A DNA stretch of 64,000 nucleotides from Lamellibrachia satsuma (GCA_033239005.1 BSQZ01000011.1:8497001-8561000); one strand, 5' to 3'; numbered from the stretch's first letter, positions 22,040 through 59,583 are shown. Notes: generated from the letters alone by a model not told the origin. Made by a program: numbers and translations.

Positions 22040-24219
22040 TTAAATCTCTGCATGAATTGAATAACACTCACTATGAACACTGTTTTAATGATCTATAGGT
22101 GCTTTTGCCAGCAAAAACATAGTCCTAGCTACAACAGAATGTGGCATGGCTTGCATGTGCAAAAGCTTCCCACTGACAAACCCACCTATGGCAAAGCTGG
22201 GCTCTAGTCTGAAACAGCAGAGTGTACATAATATCCTGATGTTGAACACAAAATGAACTGAATATTTCAAGTAATCCCAGCACCTGACATTTGAAGGTTC
22301 CTGATGACAAGTTACACAGGTATCGGATCTGGGATACACCTCAAACAGATCACTCCCTGAAATGCCTTCGGTAATTATGCCTTTGTAATATTACACATAT
22401 ACACACAATGTGTATAAACATATATATAGTGCACATAAACATACATGCATGCATACATATCCAGTACATGTACAAAATATGTATGCCGCCACACATTTTA
22501 CAACAATAAAAATCAACAATAGCCGGGTAATTGGTCAAACTCGCAGTATTCCGTATTCTTGAAGAGCTCCACCATGTGTTGTTACGTACATGCATGTACG
22601 TGTTCAAATAAGAACAGAAATATCAAATTGACTGAAGATTGTTTTTACTGATCAGTCAGTCCAACAGTCTGTGGCATAAGCATGGTTATTTGACCTGATT
22701 GTATATAGCAAACTTCCTACATAATAATTGAGCATTGAAAATAGCAGAGTGCCATATGAGTATTTGTTGTTATAGCAGGCAGACTACAAATCTAGCGTCA
22801 ATTGGTAAACATCTTTCTCTGTGTCATATGCCTGAATTGTAGTTACATCATTGAAAAATATCTCCTTCCACAGGCTGTCCAATTACTGGAGAGGCACAGT
22901 GCACAAATCGTTAAAATCCATTTGTGAGATTTCTGTTCAGCATTTTCCCAACAATTTTGCAAAGATCACTATAATAATTATTATTAATTATATTCTCACA
23001 TTCTGACTATAAAGTCATTGTTGCAGATACGTTGTTAACTAGAACACTGCACAGTCCAGCGCTTAAGATTTCTAGGTTGAACAGCCCTGAATTATTTATA
23101 TAAACAGAAATGACTACTTGTGCAAGAAATAAATAATTACCCTTTACCTAACCATAACACATTGCTTACTAGCAAACTCCATACATTGCAGTGCCAGCAG
23201 ATAATTATCAACTCTGCAGATGCAACAAATTCCATATTCATAATTGGTCTGCAGAATTATAGACTGACACCTGCCATTCCACATGTATGCACGCATGCAC
23301 ACACAAACGCACGCATGCGCGCGTGCAAACTCTCACACTAAACATTTACATTTCACTTCACCATTTTAGGAATAATTTTCTATAGTTAACACTTGCGTCA
23401 AGGAAATATCAAACATGACTAATTATTAATTGTCAAAAAGTGTAGTGCTATTTTTCTCTGCACTAAATGTTTTGTTTTACAAAATGGTTTAGCCTTCTAC
23501 ACATTTCTGGAAGGACGCGGCTCATGGCAGTAAGAACAACAGTGAACACATTACATAATTCCAGTTATTCAATATAATAACAGCACAGTAATTAAGGCTC
23601 AATGGCAAGCTTGCATAATCATCCATTTACTAAATGGTGCTCAAAGGATCAGACAACTACAGCTAATCTAATATCAATCTGGAATCGGTCCACAATGCCC
23701 CCTTAGACTCGGGGGATACTCAAAGGTGCTGGCTGCACCCTTGTGACATACCACAATATTTATGTTTCTGGGGTAAATGTAAACCACGAGTGGCTTATTA
23801 GGATATTATTAGGATACCGTGTTATATAAGAACATGCCTTTTTGAAGCTGTTGTTGCCCAAAAGTAACTGATCACCATCAATCCATGAAATGGAGAACTA
23901 GTCTGTGTAACATACACCAAGGAGATCAAGCCCAGAAAGTTGCGAGTTGAGAAGAAACTGGCAAGGACAGAAGGAACCTTCAACCTCCACGTGTTAATCT
24001 TACATAATATGCAAACTTTCTGTAGTTTTCTATAGCTATACGCCTACTAGACCATGGCCCCGTCGCAGAAAAGTCGTCGACCTGTACAGCAAGTTCCACC
24101 AAAATATTTACAGAACATCATTATTAACATCATCGGTAGTTTTGCACCAGAGTCGGACGTGGCTACTTTCATTCCAGCCTGAAGAACAATGCATGACATG
24201 CACCGCACCAAGGCAGGCG
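22040..24219. other. Intergenic stretch between CPTP and CCDC50, no gene seen
   Basis: AT-rich sequence with short purine/pyrimidine runs and a few short ORFs lacking family resemblance. CPTP and CCDC50 converge on it, so 3' untranslated regions of both are expected here. No canonical minus-strand AATAAA was found close to the CCDC50 stop. Confidence 0.4.
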
Positions 24220-48896
<24,677 letters not shown>

Positions 48897-48948
48897 CATC
48901 ATACAATACTCTACGTTGTAAAAAAATCACCAAACAAACTGTAGAGCA

Positions 48949-49752
48949 CGTGGGACAAAGTGAACCCCGGGGCAAACCTCAACCCACTTATCTCAGCCGT
49001 TGCCACTTTTATTGGAGCATTCTACCAATCAAGCGATGTCAGACCAAGATGGCTACGTTCGAGTTGTAGCAAAAACAGCACGCCAAGAGAGTTACACCAA
49101 TTTGAGTTGCATATAGGTAACAAATAGGTACTTTAACTAGGCGTTACTTGTTCATGGGAGCAATACTCTGGCATTCGTATTTTTTTTGTAATTCCGATGA
49201 CATTCAACGTGGGGAAAGCGCACCCCCGATGTGGGACAAAGTGCACCCCTTTATAAATTACAATTGCCATGGCTGTTATATTGTACTAATCCGCACGGCA
49301 TTTTAACGACTATTTGTGGAGTGAATCCCCGCTTATGTCGTCAACTAACAAATAAACTGGAGCGCATGTAACGCGCTAGCTTTCCAATTGTTCTATCATG
49401 TTTGTTTGAACATTACCTCTAACTACATATGGTCTATCGATTGATGCTGGTCATTGAATAGACTCAGTGTTCCAGTAAATGTATACGGAATATATAGCCA
49501 TGCATGGATGTAATAATAATAACATATACTATACAGTAATGGCAGCAAAGGAGGGACGCTTTGTTCACATGACGACATTTGCTAAATGTGTATGACTGAC
49601 AATAAAATGTATTTTTGTTTCTTGTGTTGATACTTAGGTTCTGCAATTGTGTTACTATGTTTTAGCTAAGAGGTGTGTATAGGTGTGACTGTATTAACCG
49701 TTTCCACCTTAAATGAAAATGTTTGCATCCAAATGGGTGCACTTTGTCCCAC
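48949..49752. mobile_element. Possible MITE with GTGGGACAAAGTG ends
   Basis: CGTGGGACAAAGTGAACCCC at the left and GGGTGCACTTTGTCCCAC at the right are inverted relative to each other, and an internal direct copy GTGGGACAAAGTGCACCCC lies at about 49231. This is a terminal-inverted-repeat arrangement about 800 bp long. No clear target duplication and no transposase. Confidence 0.45.
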
Positions 49753-49759
49753 AATGCTG

Positions 49760-51230
49760 TGTCTGGTATAAAAGTAAAAGTCAATGTCTGTTTCATCTAT
49801 TGAAAGGGAGACTCCAACTACGACCAAATTAGACCCCTGTCGTGGCAGCTACCTACTATTCAACACTGTTTAGGAAACATTAATTTGGCCCCGGGTCCGT
49901 CAGCATCATCTTATAAATAGGACGCACAGACCTGTTTATTCAAACTTCACGAGTGTATCCGGTTTTGAGAATACGTCTATACATATGGTAATATTAATAT
50001 CACAGACGTTCACAGTTACGTGACAATCTATCTTGCTCACCCCAATCTATGCGGCAGGCGTATATTGAAAAAACCAAACGTGATGACGTCATGGCGTAGC
50101 ATCCAGCAGCCAATGCCGTTGGAATGATCACTTTTAGAGTCTAGCCGTAAATATCACCCATTAATTTGCGACACATTACCACCATACACTTAATTATTTT
50201 AAAAGGCAATTTTCCAGTTCACATGTACCGTATTCATTTATAGGTGACGTCACAAATACGGCATCCTAGACGACCACGTCAAATCCAATGTTACGGCTGC
50301 TACTTTCCGTGGAGAAGAAGATAAGCTTTTCATTCGAATTTTTTAGCAAACATCTATGTCATTTGGTTCTGGTTCACTTCCTTGCTCTGTGTGTACTTGT
50401 ATGATCAACTGGGGTAGACATAAAAGATAATATAATAGATAATTCAGTAAGCAGTCAGTAAACAAGTATGGTGCGGTAAAACATATTCGCACACTGCAAG
50501 TGTCGTAAGTTTGGTCAATCAGCTGTATGCTTTTTGTTAAAACTAAAACCACTATTGACGGACACGTTAATTAGTGCATATGACATATGCCCAGATCGAT
50601 TATGTTGAATACATTTACATCCAACTCAAAATATATATACTTATATAACTTTCTGTATCCTTCGAGATTCAGTTCACCATATTGGCTATGCATGTCTTAG
50701 GATCTGCGTCATGTGGCCAATTTCACACCGATTGTGAGTTACTGCTCACCGAAAGCGGTTCAATTACTCAACATGTTAATTTACGTGTCAATGTCAAGTT
50801 AGCTTGATTGCTAAGTCAGGGTTACAATTAGTGCTAAATTAGTAGGTTATTAACTCTAGTTAGATATACATCTTCTTAGCATTTGATTATTGTTAGTGTT
50901 GTATATATTTATCATAGAGATTAAGGTGGGTAGGTTTAATTTGCTGTCGTGGGCAAGATTATAGCAATAGGTTAACGGTTGTTTAAGGTTTGTTTAATGT
51001 AAATGTTTCGTTTATCGCGTTCTATGTTGTATTAATGCTATCATAAGAAAATTAGGTACCATTAATGTAAAACAGACAACTCTCCGTTAATGTCAAACTA
51101 ATGGTCATGGCTAGAGTAAATTTAGGGTATGGGGTATTTAGTATTAGTTTGGGATCACGGTTAATTCAAATTCATTTCGTAAATGTGGTGGGTTTGGGAT
51201 TAGGTTGACGTCGTTGCAGTGTTGGTTCTT
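49760..51230. other. Intergenic, nothing recognised
   Basis: AT-rich unique-looking sequence with only short ORFs. No RNA gene, repeat unit or family motif was found. Confidence 0.4.
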
Positions 51231-51239
51231 AGACTACCT

Positions 51240-51520
51240 CGATGCGATACGCGCCATTTGCACCCCCTCCCCTCCCCCCTCCCCTCACCGCCTGCGACAG
51301 GCTCCAATGGGTCAACGCGCCCGGCCCGATAGAGTAGAAGTCTCCGATCGTCAGGTATATTAGCTTTCTTCATTGTCGTCCATAGACAGACCGCGAAGGT
51401 TTCGCTTTCAACAAACAGTAAGCCGCTGTATGCGTGTGTGGGAATGGCGACAGCTGGTTGATGGATGCCACAACAGCCGGGGACTCTGACACTGATGCCG
51501 AGCGTCGGAACAGATGTGTT
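51240..51520 (+). pseudogene. Fragmentary first block of the Ig-like gene array (modules B and C)
   Basis: Contains the module B ending (caatgggtcaacgcgcccgg, then gtagaagtctccgatcgtca) and module C (agaccgcgaaggtttcgct). These also appear, in the same order, at 54520-54900, 56370-56530 and 57670-57850. Only partial frames are open. The function is unknown. Confidence 0.5.
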
Positions 51521-51736
51521 TGCTCCTTCAGACAGCAGCTTGCTTAATCGAGTCGCCCATTTTCGTGTATGGTGCTTGACTTGGAATTCAAATATATGAC
51601 TCGAGAACTTATTTGGACTTGAAGGTCATTGACTTGAGACTTGACTTGCCAATGTGTGATTTGCCAACAAGTCTGGTGGTTCGAACGTTACGCTAAACGA
51701 GACCGCGCTGCTGTAACAGGCCGAAATTAATACAAT

Positions 51737-51985
51737 AACTATAATAATAATAATAATAATAATAACTTTTATTTGTATAGCGTCGTATATCCGGATATAA
51801 AACCTGTTCAGAGGCGCTTAAAATACAACATTTGTAAAACATAATTCTATAAATAATCTTGCTGTCTTAGAAAGATGTGTCTTAAGTTGATACTTAAACA
51901 ATTCGAGTGTGTCAGCAACACGGATATATATCGGCAGATTATTAAGTACTTATTATGTTTGACTTATGTTGTGACGGAGCAACAT
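51737..51985. repeat. (AAT)n-tailed dispersed repeat relic
   Basis: About nine AAT units run into ACTTTTATTTGTATAGCG and a block with cttaagttgatacttaaaca. This composite resembles a dispersed repeat type common in marine invertebrate DNA; the class is uncertain. Confidence 0.4.
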
Positions 51986-52192
51986 CCGCCTGTTTTTCCA
52001 CTAACGATAAAATACAAGCCACGACAATCACGGCGATTGATGAACCCTTGTGACTTGGGATTTGACTTAACTGTAATTGAGAGAGATGGCTTGGCTTAGG
52101 AGGTCATTGACTTGCGACTTGACTTGACATGCAGGTGAACGAGTTGAGACTTGACTTGTCAATTTATGACTACCCAACAAGTCTGTCAGAGA

Positions 52193-52650
52193 GCGAGACA
52201 AACTAATGTAGCAGCGATAGCAATACACGTCTTAATTAACCTGCTGGGTCTGCCGTCCATCTCTGCCCGGACAGACCAGGGACGGACTGGTCCGTGCGTC
52301 GAGACAACCCAGGTATGTACCAAGTCCCGGAGTTGACATAGTTACACCCGGTTGAAAAAGTTGTTAATCTTGTTCTTGGGTTGTGCCAATAACACTCATA
52401 TTCTGTCTTGCAGTTATAGAAACCGGAACCTTTGACAGCCACAACCGGACACAGTCCAGCTCGGTATCACTGCGTTCATCAGCTTCACTGCGGTGTCAGC
52501 TGATCATGGTCGGGTACTTGGCCACACTCCAGGGAAGCAAGCAGCGGGGCACCGACAAGCCAACGAGGCTTCAGTCGGGACCAACGATTGGTGGACGTAT
52601 TCCTGCCGACCCCGGAGCATCTGCGGAGCATCTGCATGTTTCAGTCCTCT
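52193..52650 (+). pseudogene. Leader-like exon and Ig-like exon (modules D1 and A1)
   Basis: An open segment AIAIHVLINLLGLPSISA looks like a signal-peptide core and ends at a good donor (acccag|gtatgt, 52313). A 100-bp intron-like gap ends ttctgtcttgcag (52412), followed by a copy of the Ig-like module. In this copy the module is frameshifted by one base near the middle, so GITAFISFTAVSADHGRV is reached in another frame. The same two-exon layout, intron included, recurs at 54945-55330, showing duplication of a gene block rather than a single repeat. Confidence 0.5.
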
Positions 52651-53090
52651 AAGCTTGTGTTTGTCACTATTTGTCAGCTCTGGTCAGTGGGTAATATCAA
52701 TAGTTTTAATGCAACGTTAGTCGTTTGTGACGCTCTTCGTTTCGTTTAGAATCACGGATCATAAGCTCTCTTATTTAGCCGTGCATAACAGTCTGCAGCA
52801 CTTCGTCAATCACACTGCGTATCAACGTTGGTGGGATTATTTGGATGACCTTAGTATGGAATGAGAATAACCAATGCACCAGCACTGACCACTGCACCAG
52901 CATTAACCAATACTCAAGTGCCCCACATCGTCTATTGCTCAAGACGTGGGCCTAATTCAAGTTCGTTTTTAAAAATGAAATGTATATCAATGTGTTGAGT
53001 TTTGGTTTAGGTCGTCGTCTATGCAGTGTTTGTTTTTAGACTACGCCGATGTCATACACACCATTTGCTAATTGCAGCTAAGTGACCACG

Positions 53091-53271
53091 CGTCTACATC
53101 ATCTACCTGCAGGGACTCCGCGGTGACCTTAAAGCGTCTGATTACCCCCGCGACATAACCTCTTTCTACACCAGCCTGCGTGCCCTCAAGGAGGTTAAAA
53201 TCGACGGCCGGGTCAACTGGGTCAACACGCCCGGTCCAAGCAGAGTAGAAGTCCCCGACCATCAGGTAATT
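53091..53271 (+). pseudogene. Module B1 exon of the array, open reading
   Basis: An open segment reads GLRGDLKASDYPRDITSFYT, then LRALKEV, then DGRVNWVNTPGPSRVEV and PDHQ, ending at a donor-like cag|gtaatt. An in-frame stop lies just upstream of the preceding acceptor candidate, so the exon start is unclear. Homologous but broken copies lie at 54361-54557 and 56180-56418. I do not recognise the domain. Confidence 0.45.
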
Positions 53272-53597
53272 GGCTTTCTGTACATGGTGATGTGTCAACA
53301 TCGTCTACCTGGAGCACCAGACTGTCAGACTGCCAGACTGTCGATCGAAAGGACAGCAGTTCGACTCCACTTGCTGCTGCTTTCGAAATTTGGGCAACTT
53401 CGTTCACCCTACTTTGCCAGGGTCTTTCGGGAGAGACTAAAAACCGCTGGTTCTTTCCAATCTAGTGAACATGCCAGGGGAAGTAAAAATCCCACGCAGG
53501 TAACTCACTAACTCTAGAGAAGGAAAACTCTGATAAAAATAAACCACTCCTGGCTTTTTTGAGTTCCACACTTTCTGCAACCGCCGCGTCAGTGGGC

Positions 53598-53700
53598 TGA
53601 CACCACGTCGGTCGACGCACACCACGTCGATCGGCGGACAGGCTGACACCACGTCGGTCGGCGCACACCACGTCGATCGGCAAACGCCAAGTCAGTCAGC
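53598..53700. repeat. CACCACGTCGGTCGGC-type minisatellite
   Basis: Several imperfect units built on gctgacaccacgtcggtcgg and gcacaccacgtcgatcgg. The same family is at 54771-54870. Confidence 0.8.
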
Positions 53701-53720
53701 GGATATTCGGATATTCTGTC

Positions 53721-53935
53721 TTGAAGTTGTAGTAGCCGGAAATTTGACAGCTATTCCCGGACACAGTCTTGCTCGGTACCACTGCGTTCATCAGCTTCAC
53801 TGTGGTGTCAGCTGATCATGGTCAGATACACGGCCACAGGGAAGCAAGCGCGTCCTCTGCAGCGGGGCACCGACAAACCAACGAGGCGTCAGTCGGGATC
53901 AGCGGCGAGTGACGTGTTATTGCTGACCTACAATC
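53721..53935 (+). pseudogene. Ig-like module A2
   Basis: Second copy of the Ig-like exon, starting at a gttgtagtagccgg block and ending at ggcgagtgacgt. Small deletions break the frame; the core ttcatcagcttcactg is conserved. Confidence 0.5.
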
Positions 53936-54360
53936 GTACACGTGGATTATCGGCAGGTTTCGTTGCTCTGGGCTTGACTTTGTCACTATTTGCCAGCAAC
54001 AGTCATTCTCTTATTTCAATAGTTTTAACTTAACGTTTGTTTGTCATGGTTGACTCTCTTCGTTTAGAATGACGCATCGTAAGGTGTCTTGCTTCGTCGT
54101 ACACGAGGCCGCAGCACTCCTTCTATTACACTGCGTATCAACGTAATCATTGGTGGGATTATCTGGATAGGCTTAGTATGGAATGAGATTGACCACTACA
54201 CCAGCATTGACCACTAAACCAGGTCCCCAAATTCAAGTTTTGTAATATGAAATGTTTATCACTATGGTTAGTTTGGGATTAGATTGTTGTCGTTGTCTGT
54301 TTTTGTACGTCGATGTTTAACGCGCAATTTGTACCCTACCTAAGAGACCACATGTCTGCA

Positions 54361-54900
54361 TCGTCTACAGGAGGGCCTACCCGGCGACCTTAAAGTGTCT
54401 GATTATCCCCTGTTTTCTACACCCGCCTGCGTGCCCTCAAGGCGAGCTGATCGTGGGAAGTCAATACGTAGTCCAGCAGCAGTGGAAGTTCAAGTCGACG
54501 GCCGACTCCACTGGGTCAACACGCCCGGCCCAGGCAGGGTAGTCCCGACCATCAGGTATTTCATTTACTCCATCTCAACAGAAAGCTGCATACGTATATC
54601 ATTATGGGGACAACCGTGTCTTGGAGTCGGCGGACAACACGTGGAAATGCCGAACCATTGATTTTCGTCATCTTGATCCGTAGTCAGACCGCAAAGATTT
54701 CTCGTTCAACAGAAAACTACTGTAAATGTGTTTTGGTATGGCGACAGCTGGGTGATGGAGTAGGCGGACACCACGTCGGTCGGCAGACACCACGTCGGTC
54801 GGCAGACACCACGTCGGTCGGCAGACACCACTTCGGTCGGTGGACACCTCTTCGGTCGGTGGACACCACGTCGGATGCCACAACAGCCGTGGACTCTGAC
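54361..54900 (+). pseudogene. Modules B2 and C2
   Basis: The block begins with a ggcgaccttaaagtgtctg copy of module B and reaches VDGRLHWVNTPGPGRV in one frame. It then passes into module C, which is interrupted by a cggcagacaccacgtcggt minisatellite (54771-54870), and a block reading gactctgacactgatgccga shared with 51483. Confidence 0.45.
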
Positions 54901-54944
54901 ACTGATGCCGAGCGTCGTTACATACGCCCCTTCAGACAACGACA

Positions 54945-55330
54945 TCACATAGTGTGGCTGCGAAAGCAATACACGTCTTAACCTGTTGGGTTTGCCGTCT
55001 ACCACTAGCCGGGCAAACCAGGGACGTGTTGGTCCGTGAAGTTGTACAATCCTAGTATGGACGAAGTCTTGGACATGACATAGGTACACCCAGGTTGAAG
55101 AAAATGTTTAACACATATAGTGTTGTTCACCCGGGTTGGGCGTATAACGCTCATATTCTGTTTTGAAGTTACAATAGCCGAACACTTTGGCAGCCATTCC
55201 ACACTAATCATGGCCGGGAACACGCTCACACTTCAGAGAGGCAAGTGCGTCCTCCGCAGCGGGGCAACAACAAACCAACGAGGCTGCAGCAGGGACCAGC
55301 GGCGAGTGACGTATTCCTGCCGAGCTACTA
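54945..55330 (+). pseudogene. Leader-like exon and Ig-like exon (modules D2 and A3)
   Basis: Second copy of the 52193-52650 gene block, with the intron conserved. Module D2 differs from D1 by a 4-bp gap, and its donor is degraded. Module A3 has lost the middle of the Ig-like segment. Confidence 0.5.
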
Positions 55331-55604
55331 TTATTGGTACACAAAAGCATCTTGGTAAAATATTCCTGCCGAGCCACTATTATTGGTACACAAAAGCATC
55401 TTGGTAAAATATTCCTGCCGAGCCACTATTATTGGTACACAAAAGCATCTTGGTAAAATATTCCTGCCGAGCCACTATTATTGGTACACAAAAGCATCTT
55501 GGTAAAATATTCCTGCCGAGCCACTATTATTGGTACACAAAAGCATCTTGGTAAAATATTCCTGCCGAGTCACTATTATTGGTACACAAAAGCATCTTGG
55601 TAAA
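55312..55604. repeat. 49-bp tandem repeat, 6 copies, grown from the end of module A3
   Basis: Unit ATTCCTGCCGAGCCACTATT then ATTGGTACACAAAAGCATCT then tggtaaaat. The first unit continues directly out of the Ig-like module's cgtattcctgccga end, so the array expanded from the gene fragment. Confidence 0.93.
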
Positions 55605-55649
55605 ATTGATTGCTTTTTTCCCGACACCTATGCTAAGCCAGAATTTCAC

Positions 55650-55945
55650 ACCGGCCGTCTAAGCACGAAATTTAGGAATCACCTTTCATAATAATTCAAA
55701 TTTAGACAGCATTAAAAAAAACTTGTCGTTGCTGCTTTTGCCTCGTTGGCGACATTCGTCGTATTCGCCAGTATATGTATTTTGCTGTCGCCAAAACTAT
55801 TGAAACTGCTCTTGTTAGCAGTATCATTGACTCCAAGGGTAGTTACCCGGTCTTCTCGTTTCTCTCACTCAGTACCACTTCTTAAATCATTACATTGGCT
55901 CCCTGTCCGATATCGCATTATTTTAAAGACCACCTCGCCACATTG
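55650..55945 (+). mobile_element. LINE RT C-terminal fragment
   Basis: Plus-strand pieces GDIRRIRQYMYFAVAKTIET then ALVSSII, and RVVTRSSRFSHSVPLLKSLH then WLPVRYRI, match the region downstream of the RT core in CR1/L2-type LINEs. A frame change separates them. Confidence 0.75.
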
Positions 55946-56179
55946 ACCACCACTGCACCGATATTGACCAATAAGCCATAGTCCCACGTCGTCTACAGTT
56001 CAGCACGTGGCCTAATTCCAGTTCATTTAGTAAAGTGAAATGTCTCTCAATATTGTGGGTTGATGATTAGGTGATGACGTCGGTTGATGATTAGGTTGAT
56101 GACGTCGGTTGATGACGTCGTTGCAGTGTTTGTTTTTAGACTATGTACGTCGATGTTATACGGGACATTTGCACTCTGC

Positions 56180-56530
56180 CCGCGCATGTCTCCATCGTCT
56201 ACCCGGAGGGAATACGTGGTAACCTTAAAGTGTTTGATTATCCCCGTGATCTCCCCGTTTTCTAAATCCGTCTGCGTGCCACCAAAGCGAGCTGAGCGGG
56301 TGAATACCCTGCATAAAGTCTTTACGTGATCCAGCAACAGAGGAGGTTCATGTCGACTGCCGGCTTCACTGGGTCAATACGCCCTGGACGGGCAGAGTAG
56401 AAGTCCCCGACCATCAGGTATCTGACTTTCTCCATCTTCATCCGTTCAGACCGCGAAGGTTTCGCGTTCAACAGAAACCTACTACATGCGTATATCGGTA
56501 TATATGACGACAGAAGAGAGAAGTGTGATG
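56180..56530 (+). pseudogene. Modules B3 and C3
   Basis: A degenerate module B copy (gtaaccttaaagtgtttgat to gtccccgaccatcaggtatc) is directly followed by module C (agaccgcgaaggtttcgcgt). Stops interrupt B. Confidence 0.45.
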
Positions 56531-56619
56531 GAGTCGGTGAATAGAAATCCCTGACCACTGATTTTTTCCATCTTGATCCTTAGTCAGATCACGAAGGTTT
56601 CGCGTTCGCGAGTTGCGCG

Positions 56620-56900
56620 TATAACACTCATATCCTGTCCTGAAGTTTTAGTAGCCGGACACTTTGGCAGCTACACTCCGGACAATGTCTGCTCGGTACC
56701 ACTGCGTTCATCAGCTTCACTGCGGTGTCAGCTGACGACGGCCGGTATACGCTCGCACTTCAGGGAAGCAAGTGCGTCCTTCGCAGCGGGGCACCGACAA
56801 ACCAAAGAGGCTTCAGTCGGGACCAGCGGCGAGTGACGTGTTAATGCCGACCTCCAGTTCTTCACGCGCAGCATCTGCAGGTTTCAATGCTCTAGGCTTT
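56620..56900 (+). pseudogene. Ig-like module A4
   Basis: Close to A5 (57935-58200) but with one base missing after the acaatgtc block, which shifts the frame before ISFTAVSADDGRYT. The sequence continues in parallel with A5 well past the module (through tgttaatgccgacctccag), so the duplication unit is larger than the exon. Confidence 0.5.
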
Positions 56901-57109
56901 AGTTTGTTACTTCATTAGTCGTAGTCAAAGTATTGATTATTTAAATTAGTTTAGGATCAAGCTTAACTCAAGTTCATTTCTTAAAATTAAATGTTTACCA
57001 ATATGGTGAGTTTAGCATTAAATTGTTGTCGTTGCAGTGTTTGTTCTTAGATTAGTCGTTGTTACATGCAACAACGCAACCCTGCGTGAGAGACCACGTT
57101 TCTGCATCT

Positions 57110-57460
57110 TCTACCTTATCCCCGACATCTCCCTTTTTGCACACCCGCCTGCCCTGAAGGCGAGCTGAGCGAGAAGACTCTGAGTCGTCCGGGGATAATA
57201 GATGTCCGCAACCACCAGGCATTTAGTGTTCTCCGTGTCCACCCGCAGTCAGACCGCGAAGGTTTCGCACTCAACAGAAAACCACTTCATCCTTTAGTGC
57301 CATTGGCGACAACTGGGTGATGGAGTCGGTGAATACTACGTGTCTACACCGTATATTTGGAGGGACTATGTGTGTGATTATCTCGGCGATCTCCACACTC
57401 TATGATGGGTGTTGGAGTCGGCCAACACCAAGTGCGTCGGTTGCCACAACAGCCGATTTC
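57110..57460 (+). pseudogene. Modules B5 and C5
   Basis: Shortened module B (cttatccccgacatctccc to accaccaggcattt) plus module C (agaccgcgaaggtttcgc, ggtgatggagtcggtgaata). A similar block recurs at 58400-58600. Confidence 0.4.
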
Positions 57461-57674
57461 TTCCTTGAAGAAGTCAGATGAGGTCAATGTTATTTTCCCT
57501 TGTTGTTGAATGCATATATAACGTTTTTATATAAGAATTAATTTATGTTTAAGAATAGTTCGTTATTTAGTATTATAATTAGTTTAATAGAGTTTAGGCT
57601 TTTTAACATTACAGTGTTACAGCTAATTTGGTTAGGGTTACAGTTGAGCTATAGTCAATCGGTTATATCAATAG

Positions 57675-58200
57675 TTAAACGGACGGGCAGAGTAGAAGTC
57701 CCCGACCATCAGGTATCTGGCTTTCTCCATTTCCATCCGTAGTCAAACCGCGAAGGTTTCGCGTTCCACAGAAACCCATTACATGCGTATATCGGTATAT
57801 ATGGCGACAGAAGAGAGAAGTGTGATGGAGTCGGCGAATGGAAATCCCCGACCATTGATATTTTCCATCATGATCCTTTGTTAGACCACGGAGGTTTCGC
57901 ATTCCCGGGTTGCATGTATAATACTCTTATCCTGTCCTGAAGTTCTAGTATCGGTAGCCGGAAACTTTGGCAGCCACACCCCGGACAAGGTCTTGCTCGG
58001 TACCACTGCGTTCATCAGCTTCACTGCGGTGTCAGCTGACGACGGCCGGTATACGCTCACACTCCAGGGAAGCAAGTGCGTCCTTCGCAGCGGGGCACCG
58101 ACAAACCAACGAGACTTCAGTCGGGACCAGCGGCGAGTGACGTGTTAATGCCGACCTCCAGTTCTTCACGCGCAGCATCTGCAGGTTTCAATGCTCTAGG
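57675..58200 (+). pseudogene. Module B/C end plus the best-preserved Ig-like module A5
   Basis: After a module B tail and module C, the A copy at about 57935-58140 keeps one open frame: EVLVSVAGNFGSHTPDKVLL, then GTTAFISFTAVSADDGRYTL, then TLQGSKCVLRSGAPTNQR, then a stop after RRVTC. The D-D-G-R-Y-T-L stretch after an I-S-F-T strand resembles the E-F strands of an Ig V/I-set domain. No Trp-containing C strand is in the same exon. It is either a small exon of a decayed gene or part of an unrecognised active gene. Confidence 0.45.
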
Positions 58201-58671
58201 CTTTAGTTTGTCACTTCATTAGTCGTAGTCAAAGTATTGATTATTCTATATTAGTTTAGAATCAACGTTAACTCAAGTTCATTTCTTAAAATGAAATGTT
58301 ACCAATATGGTGAGTTTAGCATTAGATTGTTGTCGTTGCAGTGTTTGTTCTTAGATTAGGTCGTTGTTACATGCGAGGCGCATGCGTAAGAGATCACGTT
58401 TCTGCATCTTCTACCTTATCCCCGACATCTCCCTTTTGCACACGCGCCTGCGTGCCCCTGAAGGCGAGAAGAATGACAACTGGGTGATGGAGTCGGTGAA
58501 TACCACGTGTCTACATCGTCTACCTGGAGGGACTATATGTCTGGTTATCACCGCGATCTCCACACTCTATGATGGGTGATGGAGTCGGCCAACACTACGT
58601 GCGTCGGATGCCACAACAACCACATTCTTTCTTGAAGTTGTCGAATAAGGTCAATGTTAGTTTCCCTTGTT

Positions 58672-58840
58672 TAACAAGATTTAACAAGATGGCCGTCCCA
58701 AACAACAAGTTCCAGATAGCAAGTGGACAAGGAAGCTATTGGCTTGTCGAGTCCAACAATTTTCTCATCTCTGTGTAGCCCGTCCTTATCAAATATCTGT
58801 CAAATCTATTTTTAAACATATTCACACTACTAGTTGTTGT
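58672..58840 (-). mobile_element. CR1-type LINE 3' end fragment
   Basis: Same sequence and orientation as 3805-3975, from the aacaacaagttccagatagc block to tttttaaacatattcacact. Confidence 0.75.
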
Positions 58841-59179
58841 TGAATGCACGTTTAACTTTTTTATATAAGCATTAATTTATGTTTAAGAATAGTTCATTAT
58901 TTAGTATTATAATTAGTTTAATAGAGAGGCTTTTTTAAATTACAGTGTTACAGCTAACCGTAATTTGGTGTAGGGTTAAAGTTGAGTTATAGTCAATCGG
59001 TTATATCAATAGTTAAAAAACAGTTTAGTCGTTGTCAACATTCTTCCTTTATAACTAGTAATATGTTGTAGCTAGTTCAGCGTGAGTAACTTTATGGTTA
59101 TGTTTATTTAAAGTAGATCATTAAGGTTGTTGCTAGAACATTGTTTAAGAGACTCAGTGAAATGGGTGTTCCAGGAGAT

Positions 59180-59476
<297 letters not shown>

Positions 59477-59583
59477 TGATCTACTGATATAAACCAGACC
59501 ATGTGTATTAGGTGGGATAATGTATATTCTGTTAAATTCATAGTAACTAATGGTGTTGGAGGGGGTAGTATCCTCTTCAATGT

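Noticed and set aside
24047..24081. Alternative last exon of CCDC50 reading CRRLFCDGAMV
   Set aside because: It is in phase, but the exon at 24220-24365 lies upstream of it, is longer, has ordinary protein composition and a stop, and is also in phase.
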